NCBI GenBank assembly: GCA_023257915.1
Contig: JALRBB010000190.1
Span: forward strand, 1-7,001
Direction of reading: 5' to 3'
DNA length: 7,001 bases
Origin: Quisquiliibacterium sp.
GTDB lineage: Bacteria; Pseudomonadota; Gammaproteobacteria; Burkholderiales; Burkholderiaceae_E
The notes under the pieces were generated by a model. That model saw only the letters and a program-made list of their open reading frames with translations, had not been told where the DNA came from and ran no database searches. Made by a program: the position numbers and the translations under genes. This document shows positions 1 through 7,001 of the stretch, one piece after another; position 1 is the first letter of the stretch, and the number at the start of each line of letters is the position of its first letter.

Positions 1-572
1 CCAAGTCGCGCGAAGATCGAGATCAGCGACGAACCGAAGGCCAGGCCGATCAGCGGCTTGAGCACCGTGTGCAGATCGATCGTCTTGCCCAGACCATGCG
101 GAGCCGAGCCCAGCAAGATGCCGTAGTAGCCGGCAACGCCCAGCAGGCCAAGGCCGACCACCAGCATGCCGGTGATGGCTCCGCCCTTGAAGGCGACGTC
201 CAGAGCCTGGTTCAGACCTTGCGTGGCCGCCTGCGCCGTGCGGACGTTTGCACGCACCGAGACGTTCATGCCGATGTAGCCGGCCGCGCCGGACAGGATG
301 GCGCCGATCGCAAATCCGGCGGCAGTGGCCAGCCCCAGGCCAGGTACGACCCAGATGATGATGAACAGCACCACGCCGACGATGCCGATCGTGCGGTACT
401 GGCGATTCAGGTACGCCTTGGCACCGGTTTGGATCGCCGCGGCGATCTCCTGCATGCGGGCATTGCCTGCGGGTAGCGACAAGATCGAGCGACTGGTCAG
501 GATGCCGTAGAGCACCGCGACCACACCGCAGATCAGCGCGAACCAGAGCCCTGCGTTCGAGGCTGATGACAT
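1..572 (-). CDS. hppA: Membrane-bound proton-translocating pyrophosphatase (H+-PPase), N-terminal part
   Basis: The product couples hydrolysis of pyrophosphate to proton (in some members Na+) pumping across the inner membrane. The first 190 codons are present and the rest runs off the left edge. Visible segments are a first hydrophobic helix at about residues 8-25, then the conserved cytoplasmic stretch [20 protein letters not shown] (36-55) and QYRTIGIVG (58-66). Two long Gly/Ala-rich hydrophobic segments follow (about 61-101 and 126-154), separated by the family signature [15 protein letters not shown] (102-116). The catalytic acidic motifs and the residue that distinguishes K+-dependent from K+-independent enzymes lie beyond the window, so ion type cannot be read here. 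The ATG at 572 is backed by a strong GGAGG (581-585) with 8 nt spacing. It is the last gene of the leftward series, 193 nt after adk. Family identification is very secure. Confidence 0.95.
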   Translation of the reverse strand, partial: MSSASNAGLWFALICGVVAVLYGILTSRSILSLPAGNARMQEIAAAIQTGAKAYLNRQYRTIGIVGVVLFIIIWVVPGLGLATAAGFAIGAILSGAAGYIGMNVSVRANVRTAQAATQGLNQALDVAFKGGAITGMLVVGLGLLGVAGYYGILLGSAPHGLGKTIDLHTVLKPLIGLAFGSSLISIFARL

Positions 573-754
573 GAAAGGAACCTCCCCCGTTGATTTAATT
601 CGGAACTGTTTTATTGCCTGCTACCGGGCAAACCGCGAGATTCTCGCCAATCCGGACCCTAATTGGCAAGCGCAGTTGTGCAAAAACGCGAAACCTGAAC
701 CCTTGAGCCCTGCCAAGGCGAACAACGCGCCCGGTCACGCGTTGCTTCGATTGC

Positions 755-765
<11 letters not shown>
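573..765 (-). promoter_or_regulatory. hppA leader / adk-hppA intergenic region with two overlapping dyads
   Basis: This gap of 193 nt separates adk from hppA, both leftward. It contains a perfect 13-bp palindrome GCGAGA-T-TCTCGC (635-647). Overlapping it is a second dyad with arms GCCAAT (646-651) and ATTGGC (662-667) around a 10-nt centre. On the minus strand TTGCCA begins the second dyad and GAGAAT lies 18 nt further, a weak sigma70-like pair. No U-tract terminator is present. The arrangement suggests that hppA has its own controlled promoter, but no known regulator site is recognised. I see no small gene here. Confidence 0.35.
581..585 (-). promoter_or_regulatory. Strong ribosome binding site of hppA
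   Basis: On the minus strand GGAGG, within a run GGGGGAGG, sits 8 nt before the hppA ATG. It is the strongest Shine-Dalgarno sequence in the window, which fits an abundant membrane pump translated independently of adk. Confidence 0.75.
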
Positions 766-2344
<1,579 letters not shown>

Positions 2345-2353
2345 CTCTCGGAC

Positions 2354-2527
2354 TTACTGCGCCGGGGCGAGCTTGCGGGCTTCGTCCTCGATCATCACCG
2401 GGATCGAATCCCGGATCGGGAACGCGAGCCGGTCATGCGCACAAATCAGCTCTTGTGCGCCGCGGTCGTACTCGAGCTGCCCCTTGCAGATCGGGCATAC
2501 GAGGATGTCAAGAAGTCGATGGTCCAT
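2354..2527 (-). CDS. ycaR: Trm112/YcaR-family small zinc-ribbon protein (UPF0434)
   Basis: A protein of 57 residues of the Trm112-like family. In eukaryotes Trm112 is an activating partner of methyltransferases; the exact job of the bacterial protein is not settled. It begins [16 protein letters not shown], with the Cys pair at residues 11 and 14, a third Cys at 29 ([20 protein letters not shown], 26-45) and the usual ending MIEDEAR. The first zinc pair is complete and the second is reduced to one Cys, as in E. coli YcaR. The ATG at 2527 is preceded by a very good GAGGAG (2535-2540) 7 nt away, inside lpxK. The gene overlaps the lpxK 3' end by 20 nt and kdsB follows 9 nt later. The same lpxK-ycaR-kdsB order occurs in E. 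coli, so family assignment is firm. Confidence 0.92.
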   Translation of the reverse strand: MDHRLLDILVCPICKGQLEYDRGAQELICAHDRLAFPIRDSIPVMIEDEARKLAPAQ

Positions 2528-3545
2528 GCAGCCGCTCCTCGAGCCAGGCGAAAAAGTCCGGATCGATATGCGCACGCACATCCAGCATCCAGCATCTCGC
2601 ATCGGCGAATGCCCGGCATTTTACGGCGTCCTTGGCGGTCATCACGACAACCGCTTCTGGCAACCCGGCGAGCCAGCGTGCGTCGATGCTGGCATGGTCA
2701 GCCAGCGGGTACTCCCGGACCGTCAGGCCCAGGGCCCTGAGGCTTGCGAAAAAGCGCTCTGGTCGTGCGATGCCGGCGACCGCCGCGATCGTCTTGCCGG
2801 CGACATGCTGCGCAAAGCGTCCCTGCGTCATCCCAGGCGTCGAAGTGCCCTGCGCGCTCACCTGGCGAAAACCGTCTGGTCTGACCTCGAATCCGAAGCC
2901 TGGCTGCCCCCGGCTGCAGTGCTCGGCAACCGCAGGCGGCAGCAAGTCGATGGCGTTGAGCAGGAAGGCATCGAGCGTGTTGGCTCGCTCAAGCGGCTCG
3001 CGCAGTGGCCCGGCGGGGAGCAGTCGGTGGTTTCCGACACCGCGGGCATCGAAGAGCGCGATTTCCAGGGTTCGCGGAAGCGCTGCGTGTTGCAGGCCGT
3101 CGTCGGAGATGACCAGATCGAGCTCGGGCTGCGCCTGCTCCAGCAGCGCCAGCGCTTCGGCGCGCCGCGTGGCCGCCGCGACTGGCAGTCCGGTTTCCAC
3201 CGCAATCATGACCGGTTCATCGCCGTCGTGGCTGGCTTGTGAGTCCGGGCGCACGAGCCGTGCCCGGGTTGATCTGGCCCGGTAGCCGCGCGTGAGGACT
3301 CCAACCCGCCATCCCCGGCGTTGCATCTCGCTGGCGATCGCGATCACGGCCGGTGTCTTGCCGGTTCCGCCAGCAAGCAGGTTGCCAATCACGACGACAG
3401 CCGGGCGCTGATCGATCGCGCGTCGGGTCACGCGATGGAGCTGTCGACGCGCGATGACGGCAGTCAGCGCGGCCAGCGGCGTCAATGCAGATCGGAGCAG
3501 TATTTGTGCAATCGACGGGCGTTCGCTGAACCAGATCGCCAGCAT
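2508..3545 (-). CDS. lpxK: Tetraacyldisaccharide 4'-kinase
   Basis: LpxK phosphorylates the 4' position of tetraacyldisaccharide-1-phosphate to give lipid IVA, at the cytoplasmic face of the inner membrane. From the chosen start the protein has 345 residues (E. coli 328). Its N-terminal amphipathic/membrane helix is about 16-32, the Walker [13 protein letters not shown] lies at 54-65, and GVLTRGYRA at 82-90. GDEP (108-111), SDDGLQH (147-153), LPAGPLRE (176-183), LADH (281-284) and [13 protein letters not shown] (302-314) are family motifs. The start at 3545 has GGAG 6 nt upstream, and its first residues align with the E. coli N-terminus (IWSGESP against IWFSERP). An in-frame ATG at 3593 would add 16 residues but has no Shine-Dalgarno sequence. 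The 3' end overlaps ycaR by 20 nt. Function is secure; the start is less so. Confidence 0.94.
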   Translation of the reverse strand: MLAIWFSERPSIAQILLRSALTPLAALTAVIARRQLHRVTRRAIDQRPAVVVIGNLLAGGTGKTPAVIAIASEMQRRGWRVGVLTRGYRARSTRARLVRPDSQASHDGDEPVMIAVETGLPVAAATRRAEALALLEQAQPELDLVISDDGLQHAALPRTLEIALFDARGVGNHRLLPAGPLREPLERANTLDAFLLNAIDLLPPAVAEHCSRGQPGFGFEVRPDGFRQVSAQGTSTPGMTQGRFAQHVAGKTIAAVAGIARPERFFASLRALGLTVREYPLADHASIDARWLAGLPEAVVVMTAKDAVKCRAFADARCWMLDVRAHIDPDFFAWLEERLHGPSTS

Positions 3546-3551
3546 CGTCCG

Positions 3552-3555
3552 CTCC
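3552..3555 (-). promoter_or_regulatory. Ribosome binding site that decides the lpxK start
   Basis: On the minus strand GGAG lies 6 nt before the ATG at 3545. The alternative ATG at 3593 is preceded by a C-rich stretch with no Shine-Dalgarno match. This favours the shorter protein. Confidence 0.6.
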
Positions 3556-3639
3556 AGGGCTGCTCTGAGCCGCTCCGAAATTTGCCGGATCATCCGGGGT
3601 TCGGGCAACGATTGTCGGCGAGCGTCATGACGCCTGGCG

Positions 3640-4062
3640 CTAGCGGCCGCCGGGGGCTTGCGCGGCAAAATTGACCCTGGCCAGCCCTGCCAGACGGGCC
3701 GCCTCGAGCACATTGACGACCGATTGATGCGTCGTGCCAGCATCGGCGTGGATCACGATGCTGGCCTGTTCATTGCCGGCCGCCGCTGCCCGCAGTTGCT
3801 CGGCCATGGCCGCCGGGCTGCTAAAGGGCATTGGCTTGCGATCAACCAGATAGCGCCCGTCTGCCGAGATGCCGACGATGATCTCGCGCGGCAGGTCGGC
3901 GGGTTTGTTCGCACCCGCCGATGGCAGGTTGACCTGTAACTCGGTGAATTTCGAAAACGTGGTGCTGACCATCAGGAAGATCAGGATCACCAGCAGAACG
4001 TCGATCAGCGCGATGAAGTTAATTTCCGGTTCGTCGCGGCGCACCGCCCTGCGAAAGTTCAT
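3640..4062 (-). CDS. exbD: ExbD/TolR-family biopolymer transport protein
   Basis: A protein of 140 residues with a short cytoplasmic N-terminus, one transmembrane helix (about residues 15-35, INFIALIDVLLVILIFLMVS) and a periplasmic domain, as in ExbD/TolR. Asp21 in the helix matches the essential proton-carrying aspartate (Asp25 of E. coli ExbD). With ExbB it forms a proton-motive-force-driven motor in the inner membrane. The ATG at 4062 is 13 nt after the exbB stop. The GAGG Shine-Dalgarno sequence (4074-4077) overlaps that stop codon, which implies coupled translation. No tonB or tolA gene accompanies the pair here, so the periplasmic partner and the cargo are unknown. Placement directly before lpxK suggests an envelope role. 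It could equally be called TolR-like; the family is certain, the subfamily is inferred. Confidence 0.92.
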   Translation of the reverse strand: MNFRRAVRRDEPEINFIALIDVLLVILIFLMVSTTFSKFTELQVNLPSAGANKPADLPREIIVGISADGRYLVDRKPMPFSSPAAMAEQLRAAAAGNEQASIVIHADAGTTHQSVVNVLEAARLAGLARVNFAAQAPGGR

Positions 4063-4075
4063 GGTTGCGGTTTCC

Positions 4076-4792
4076 TCAGTCGCGCGGCGGTCTGGTCTGC
4101 TCGCCCTGCTTGCGCGATCTTGCGGCACCCCCTTGCCGGGTCGGCTGGGAGGCTGGGGCCGTCTGATGCGATGCCGTGTCCGAGGGCTGGTTGCGCAGCA
4201 CCCGGATCGTGTCGATCAGTCGCAGTGACTGCTGTTCCATCTCGACCAGGTAGCTGTCGACGCGTGCACGGAAATGCCGATAGCAGATCATTGCCGGAAT
4301 CGCGATCACGAGTCCGAATGCGGTGTTGTACAGCGCCACCGAGATTCCGTGCGCCAGTTGCTGCGGATTGGTGCCCGACGGGGCTTGCGCGCCGAAGATC
4401 TCGATCATTCCGACCACGGTTCCAAACAGCCCCATCAGTGGGGCCATCGAGGCGATCGTGCCGATTGCGGATAGATACTTTTCGAGCTGGTGCGCAACCG
4501 CACGGCCGCTTTCTTCCATGGCCTCCTTCATCACGTCGCGAGGCGCGAGTTCCTGGCGCAGTCCGCTGGCGAAAATCTGTCCGATTGGCGAGCTGGACTC
4601 CAGTCGTTGCACCATGTCTGGCGTGATCTGCCGATTCCGGTGCATGCTGAGCACTTCGTCGAGCAGCTTCGGGGGCAGGATCTTGTTGCGCTTGAGCGAC
4701 ACGAAGCGCTCCACGATCAGGGCGACCGCCACCAGTGACGTCAGGATCAGCAACCAAATCGGCCAGCCTGCGGCCTGGATCAGAGAAAACAA
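4076..4792 (-). CDS. exbB: ExbB/MotA/TolQ-family proton channel protein, TTG start
   Basis: A protein of 238 residues with three transmembrane segments (about 7-27, 107-133 and 148-172). It is the inner-membrane stator-like partner of ExbD. The sequence opens MFSLIQAAGWPIWLLIL, the usual N-terminus of this group. Because the first codon is TTG, ATG-only calling would extend it by 36 residues to an ATG at 4900 that lacks a Shine-Dalgarno sequence. GGAG (4801-4804) lies 8 nt before the TTG. APLMGLFGTVVGMIEIF (117-133) in TM2 keeps the conserved Thr125. In TM3, GISVALYNTAFGLVIAIPA (149-167) has Val152 where E. coli ExbB has Glu176. The last 38 residues are a low-complexity tail rich in Gln, Thr, Arg and Pro. 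It starts the leftward operon. Confidence 0.92.
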   Translation of the reverse strand: MFSLIQAAGWPIWLLILTSLVAVALIVERFVSLKRNKILPPKLLDEVLSMHRNRQITPDMVQRLESSSPIGQIFASGLRQELAPRDVMKEAMEESGRAVAHQLEKYLSAIGTIASMAPLMGLFGTVVGMIEIFGAQAPSGTNPQQLAHGISVALYNTAFGLVIAIPAMICYRHFRARVDSYLVEMEQQSLRLIDTIRVLRNQPSDTASHQTAPASQPTRQGGAARSRKQGEQTRPPRD

Positions 4793-4800
4793 GGTCCGGT

Positions 4801-4804
4801 CTCC
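4801..4804 (-). promoter_or_regulatory. Ribosome binding site that decides the exbB TTG start
   Basis: On the minus strand GGAG sits 8 nt before TTG at 4792. The TTG opens exactly at the family N-terminus, whereas the in-frame ATG at 4900 has no Shine-Dalgarno sequence and would add a polar, cysteine-containing leader not expected before TM1. Confidence 0.65.
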
Positions 4805-4966
4805 GGGGTGCGGTGCGCGCTTCGTGGGCGGATCGGCCTGGATGGCGCAATGCGGGGCGATACATGATCGGGCGCAGTCATTTTCAGGTGTTTCCGGCAT
4901 TGCGAGCAAGTCGGGGTCGAGCCGGTATGATCCCGGGCACCTGGAATGCGAACTTTCAACAGAAGC

Positions 4967-4975
4967 TGTGGATAA
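4967..4975 (-). promoter_or_regulatory. Consensus DnaA-box 9-mer
   Basis: The minus strand reads TTATCCACA, an exact match to the strongest E. coli-type DnaA box. A one-mismatch copy in the same orientation (CTATCCACA) is at 5145-5153, on the other side of the AT-rich stretch. Single boxes occur by chance and as DnaA-titrating or gene-control sites. No dnaA, dnaN, gidA or parAB is near, so a chromosomal origin is unlikely. Confidence 0.4.
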
Positions 4976-4978
4976 GTC

Positions 4979-4994
4979 TGTGCAAATCCTCACA
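4979..4994. promoter_or_regulatory. CRP/FNR-superfamily-like dyad
   Basis: TGTGC-N6-TCACA matches the CRP half-site pattern TGTGA-N6-TCACA at 9 of 10 positions, within a wider dyad CTGTG-N8-CACAG (4978-4995). It lies 4 nt from the DnaA-like box in the divergent gap, where it could act on exbB, xseA or both. Whether this organism's CRP-like protein uses the E. coli motif is unknown. Confidence 0.35.
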
Positions 4995-4999
4995 GCCCA

Positions 5000-5009
5000 T
5001 TTGCGCAAA
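5000..5009. promoter_or_regulatory. Perfect 10-bp palindrome in the exbB-xseA gap
   Basis: TTTGCGCAAA is perfectly self-complementary. Its left part also pairs with GTGCAAAT at 4980-4987, giving a larger imperfect dyad (4980-5006, 7 of 8 positions). It could be an operator, but no regulator is recognised. Confidence 0.3.
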
Positions 5010-5021
5010 CCGCATGAAATC

Positions 5022-5051
5022 TTGGGTTTGGACGGTTGCCTCAAATTTAAT
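5022..5051 (+). promoter_or_regulatory. Possible xseA promoter
   Basis: A -35-like TTGGGT (5022-5027) and a -10-like TTTAAT (5046-5051, 5 of 6 consensus) are 18 nt apart, at the edge of the AT-rich stretch. Transcription would start near 5058, leaving a leader of about 115 nt before the ATG at 5173. The -35 match is weak. Confidence 0.3.
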
Positions 5052-5172
5052 CACAGAAAAATCGTAGATAAATCAATGACTTGTGTTCATTTCTCGACTA
5101 GTTCATCTGGATTAACCCGGGGTGATCCGGCCCTGGTGCGGCATTGTGGATAGCAACTGGTCGCAAACCCGC

Positions 5173-6537
5173 ATGGAAGCTGGATTTCCGCCGCAGGATT
5201 CAGCAACGACGCGGGAAATTCTGACGATTAGCCAGCTAAACCGCGCGGTTGCAGGGCTCTTGGATAGCAGCATCCCGCCCCTGCAGGTGCGGGGCGAAAT
5301 TTCGAATTTCACGCGTGCCGCGAGCGGGCATTGGTACTTCACTCTGAAGGACTCCACCGCGCAGGTTCGTGCCGTGATGTTTCGCCATCGGGCGCAGTCG
5401 GTCGGCTTCGTGCCACGCGAGGGCGACAGCGTTCAGGTCAGTGCGCTGGCCGGGTTTTACCAGGCGCGCGGCGAGTTCCAGCTCAATGTCGAGGCGATGC
5501 GTCGCGCCGGAGCGGGCGATCTGTACCAGCGATTTGTCGAGCTGCGTGAGCGCCTGCGCGGCGAGGGTCTGTTCGACGAGGGACTCAAGCGCGAATTGCC
5601 GAGCCATCCGCGTTGCATCGGCATCATCACCTCGCTGCAGGCCGCCGCGCTGCGCGACGTGCTGACGACGCTGCGGCGACGGGCGCCGCAATTACCCGTG
5701 GTGATCTATCCATCCGCGGTCCAGGGTAGCGAAGCGCCTGCCGGCCTGATCGCGGCTTTGCATGTGGCGGCGCGTCGGGCGGAATGCGACGTATTGCTGC
5801 TTGTGCGTGGGGGCGGGTCGATCGAGGACCTGTGGGCCTTCAACGACGAGCGACTGGCCCGGGAGATTGCCGGATCCCCGATCCCGGTGGTCTGTGGCGT
5901 CGGCCATGAGAGCGACTTCACGATTGCCGATTTCGTCGCAGACCTGCGTGCGGCCACGCCAACTGCGGCAGCGCAGGCGGCTGTTGCAGACCGTCGGGAC
6001 TCGCTGGCCTTGCTGCAGGCGATCGTCCGGCGCCTGGTGACCGCCGGGCGCAGAGCGCAGTTGACCGCGGAGCAGCGCGTCGACACCGCGGCGAGGCTGT
6101 TACGATCTCCAGCGGCGCGCTGGCAGCAGCGAGCCGGTCTGCTCAATGCGTTGGCGATGCGCCTGCGCGCCGCCGGGCGCCAGACGCTGTCGCTGAACCG
6201 ACAGCGAACCGAGTCGCTCGGCCGACAACTCGTGGCTCCCGGATTACCGGCCCTGGACACCCGGGTCGACGCGCTCGGCAAAAGACTGGCTCGTGCTGCA
6301 GCAGTCGGCACGGTGCGTCGCCATGAGTTCTTGCAAGCCTTGTCCCACAAGCTGGATCTGGTCAGCCCGCAGGCGGTGCTGCAACGCGGATACGCGATCG
6401 TGCAGACCGATGCGGGTGATGTGGTGCGCTCGGCCCATGAGGTTTCCGCCGGCCAGTCATTGCAGGTGCAACTGGCTCGTGGTGCGCTCGATGTCGAGGT
6501 TCGCAGCAGCAGGACGTCAGCGCAGGACGATGCCTGA
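5173..6537 (+). CDS. xseA: Exodeoxyribonuclease VII large subunit
   Basis: The catalytic subunit of ExoVII, which degrades single-stranded DNA into oligonucleotides and acts in mismatch repair and damage processing with several copies of the small subunit XseB. From the ATG the protein has 454 residues, the usual length. An N-terminal OB-fold DNA-binding domain (about 17-110) contains VRGEISNFTRAASGHWYFTL (39-58). The catalytic domain has IGIITSLQAAALRDVL (149-164, Asp162), RGGGSIEDLWAFN (212-224) and GVGHESDFTIADFVAD (242-257, His245, Asp248). A long helical C-terminal region (about 270-400) leads to LQRGYAIV (403-410). The start is uncertain: GTG codons at 5122 and 5146 are in frame, an in-frame stop lies at 5113-5115, and no candidate has a clear Shine-Dalgarno sequence. 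xseB is not in the window. Confidence 0.95.
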   Translation: MEAGFPPQDSATTREILTISQLNRAVAGLLDSSIPPLQVRGEISNFTRAASGHWYFTLKDSTAQVRAVMFRHRAQSVGFVPREGDSVQVSALAGFYQARGEFQLNVEAMRRAGAGDLYQRFVELRERLRGEGLFDEGLKRELPSHPRCIGIITSLQAAALRDVLTTLRRRAPQLPVVIYPSAVQGSEAPAGLIAALHVAARRAECDVLLLVRGGGSIEDLWAFNDERLAREIAGSPIPVVCGVGHESDFTIADFVADLRAATPTAAAQAAVADRRDSLALLQAIVRRLVTAGRRAQLTAEQRVDTAARLLRSPAARWQQRAGLLNALAMRLRAAGRQTLSLNRQRTESLGRQLVAPGLPALDTRVDALGKRLARAAAVGTVRRHEFLQALSHKLDLVSPQAVLQRGYAIVQTDAGDVVRSAHEVSAGQSLQVQLARGALDVEVRSSRTSAQDDA

Positions 6538-6568
6538 GCGTGAAGTCCTTGGCGGCAGACTGGCCATG

Positions 6569-6599
6569 TTGTGGGCTCGCCGGAAGCCTCGGGTAGAAT
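6569..6599 (+). promoter_or_regulatory. Likely sodB promoter
   Basis: The -10 element TAGAAT (6594-6599) matches 5 of 6 sigma70 consensus bases. TTGTGG (6569-6574) is a partial -35 with a long 19-nt spacer. Transcription would start near 6606, giving a leader of about 88 nt. The good -10 and its position support a separate sodB promoter. Confidence 0.4.
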
Positions 6600-6654
6600 T
6601 TGCGGGCATCGGACGCCCCGTCAGCGGACGCGTCCAAAATCTGCTCATCGATTT

Positions 6655-6668
6655 AACAAGCGATTGTT
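6655..6668 (+). promoter_or_regulatory. Dyad AACAA-N4-TTGTT in the sodB leader
   Basis: Perfect 5-bp inverted arms flank GCGA, 25 nt before the sodB ATG. It lies downstream of the proposed transcription start, so it could be an operator or a short RNA hairpin near the ribosome binding site. It does not match the Fur or FNR consensus well. Confidence 0.25.
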
Positions 6669-6693
6669 CATTCAACGAATCCAGAGGACCACG

Positions 6694-7001
6694 ATGGAAC
6701 ACAGCCTGCCGCAACTCCCCTATGCCGTCGACGCGCTCGCGCCGCATATCTCCAAGGAAACCTTTGAATTTCACTACGGCAAGCATCATCAGGCCTATGT
6801 GACCAACTTGAACAACCTGATCAAGGGCACCGAGTTCGAAAATTCGAGCCTTGAAGACATCGTGCGCAAGTCCTCGGGCGGTGTGTTCAACAACGCTGCC
6901 CAGGTCTGGAACCACACCTTCTTCTGGAACAGCATGAAGCCTAACGGCGGCGGACAACCCTCCGGCGCGCTGGCCGATGCGATCAAAGCCAAGTGGGGCT
7001 C
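6694..7001 (+). CDS. sodB: Superoxide dismutase [Fe], N-terminal part
   Basis: A cytosolic enzyme that converts superoxide to hydrogen peroxide and oxygen. The first 102 codons are present; the rest, including the last two metal ligands, is beyond the right edge. The start [20 protein letters not shown] is typical. Ligands His27 (in [12 protein letters not shown]) and His74 (in [10 protein letters not shown]) are present, as is the second-sphere Tyr35. Gln70 in NNAAQVWNH is the usual mark of the iron form, since manganese enzymes carry Gly there and place their Gln later. GGGQPSG (85-91) follows. The ATG at 6694 has GAGG (6684-6687) 6 nt upstream. The gene follows xseA on the same strand after 156 nt with its own likely promoter. 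Confidence 0.96.
   Translation, partial: MEHSLPQLPYAVDALAPHISKETFEFHYGKHHQAYVTNLNNLIKGTEFENSSLEDIVRKSSGGVFNNAAQVWNHTFFWNSMKPNGGGQPSGALADAIKAKWG

Larger units (their letters stand above)
4793..5172. promoter_or_regulatory. Divergent exbB-xseA intergenic region
   Basis: This is the longest gene-free stretch, 380 nt, between the divergent exbB and xseA. The part nearest exbB (4793-4955) is GC-rich and featureless apart from the exbB ribosome binding site. From about 4955 to 5117 the base composition shifts visibly toward A and T, unlike the neighbouring genes. This half holds a DnaA-box-like 9-mer, a CRP-like dyad and a palindrome, listed separately. Short open frames here look like random extensions of the flanking genes. 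Both divergent promoters must lie here unless transcription enters from outside. I could not pick a convincing leftward promoter. Confidence 0.6.
6538..6693 (+). promoter_or_regulatory. xseA-sodB intergenic region and sodB leader
   Basis: This 156-nt gap holds a likely sodB promoter, a repeated CGGACGC (6610-6616 and 6625-6631), the second copy running into a palindrome GGACGCGTCC (6626-6635), and a dyad AACAA-N4-TTGTT (6655-6668) just before the ribosome binding site. No intrinsic terminator for xseA is visible, so read-through into sodB is possible. Confidence 0.45.

Noticed and set aside
2578..2606. Short near-tandem repeat of CATCCAG/CATC units near the lpxK 3' end
   Set aside because: It lies inside lpxK in a part that aligns well with E. 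coli LpxK ([10 protein letters not shown] followed by a Trp-containing stretch), so it is ordinary coding sequence.
4793..4900. N-terminal extension of exbB to the ATG at 4900
   Set aside because: No Shine-Dalgarno sequence at 4900, and the extension is polar and unlike the family. The TTG at 4792 has GGAG at good spacing and starts at the family N-terminus.
4955..5120. Chromosomal or plasmid replication origin
   Set aside because: An exact and a near-exact DnaA-like box plus AT-rich sequence are not enough. There are no iterons and no nearby dnaA, dnaN, rep or par genes.
4323..5153. Plus-strand open frame of 276 codons opposite exbB and into the intergenic gap
   Set aside because: Most of it is antisense to exbB, no protein motif is visible, and it overlaps the xseA start region in another frame.

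Overview
The window is a stretch of ordinary, GC-rich, Gram-negative chromosome. The lipid A/LPS genes (lpxK, kdsB) and an ExbB/ExbD pair show an outer-membrane bacterium. The wording of the Adk, XseA and SodB proteins, and the order xseA-sodB next to exbB-exbD-lpxK-ycaR-kdsB-adk, match what I remember of betaproteobacteria, especially Burkholderiales. That placement comes from memory, not from a search.

Layout. Seven genes lie on the minus strand and read right to left: exbB (4792-4076), exbD (4062-3640), lpxK (about 3545-2508), a Trm112/YcaR-type small zinc-ribbon gene (2527-2354), kdsB (2344-1568), adk (1419-766) and the 5' part of a membrane pyrophosphatase gene, hppA (572 to beyond base 1). 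On the plus strand, xseA (5173-6537) and the start of sodB (6694 to beyond 7001) diverge from exbB. The divergent gap (4793-5172) is the longest gene-free stretch. It is visibly AT-rich in its right half and holds a perfect DnaA-box 9-mer, a CRP-like dyad and a 10-bp palindrome.

How the genes fit together. exbB to kdsB is compact: a 13-nt gap, a gap of about 94 nt, a 20-nt overlap and a 9-nt gap. This suggests one envelope transcript. LpxK phosphorylates the lipid A precursor, KdsB activates Kdo for LPS core assembly, and ExbB/ExbD form a proton-driven inner-membrane motor. adk follows after 148 nt that contain a strong hairpin. hppA follows after 193 nt with its own strong ribosome binding site and two dyads, so it may have its own promoter. 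Adk and the pyrophosphatase both act on the energetics of adenylate and pyrophosphate, which could explain their proximity. xseA (DNA repair nuclease subunit) and sodB (iron superoxide dismutase) form a separate rightward pair with a likely sodB promoter between them.

I found no mobile element, CRISPR array, tRNA, rRNA, toxin-antitoxin module or defence system. Nothing here amounts to a new biological system. The points most worth checking are the TTG start of exbB, the loss of the usual transmembrane glutamate in ExbB, the long kdsB-adk inverted repeat, and the regulatory sequences between exbB and xseA.
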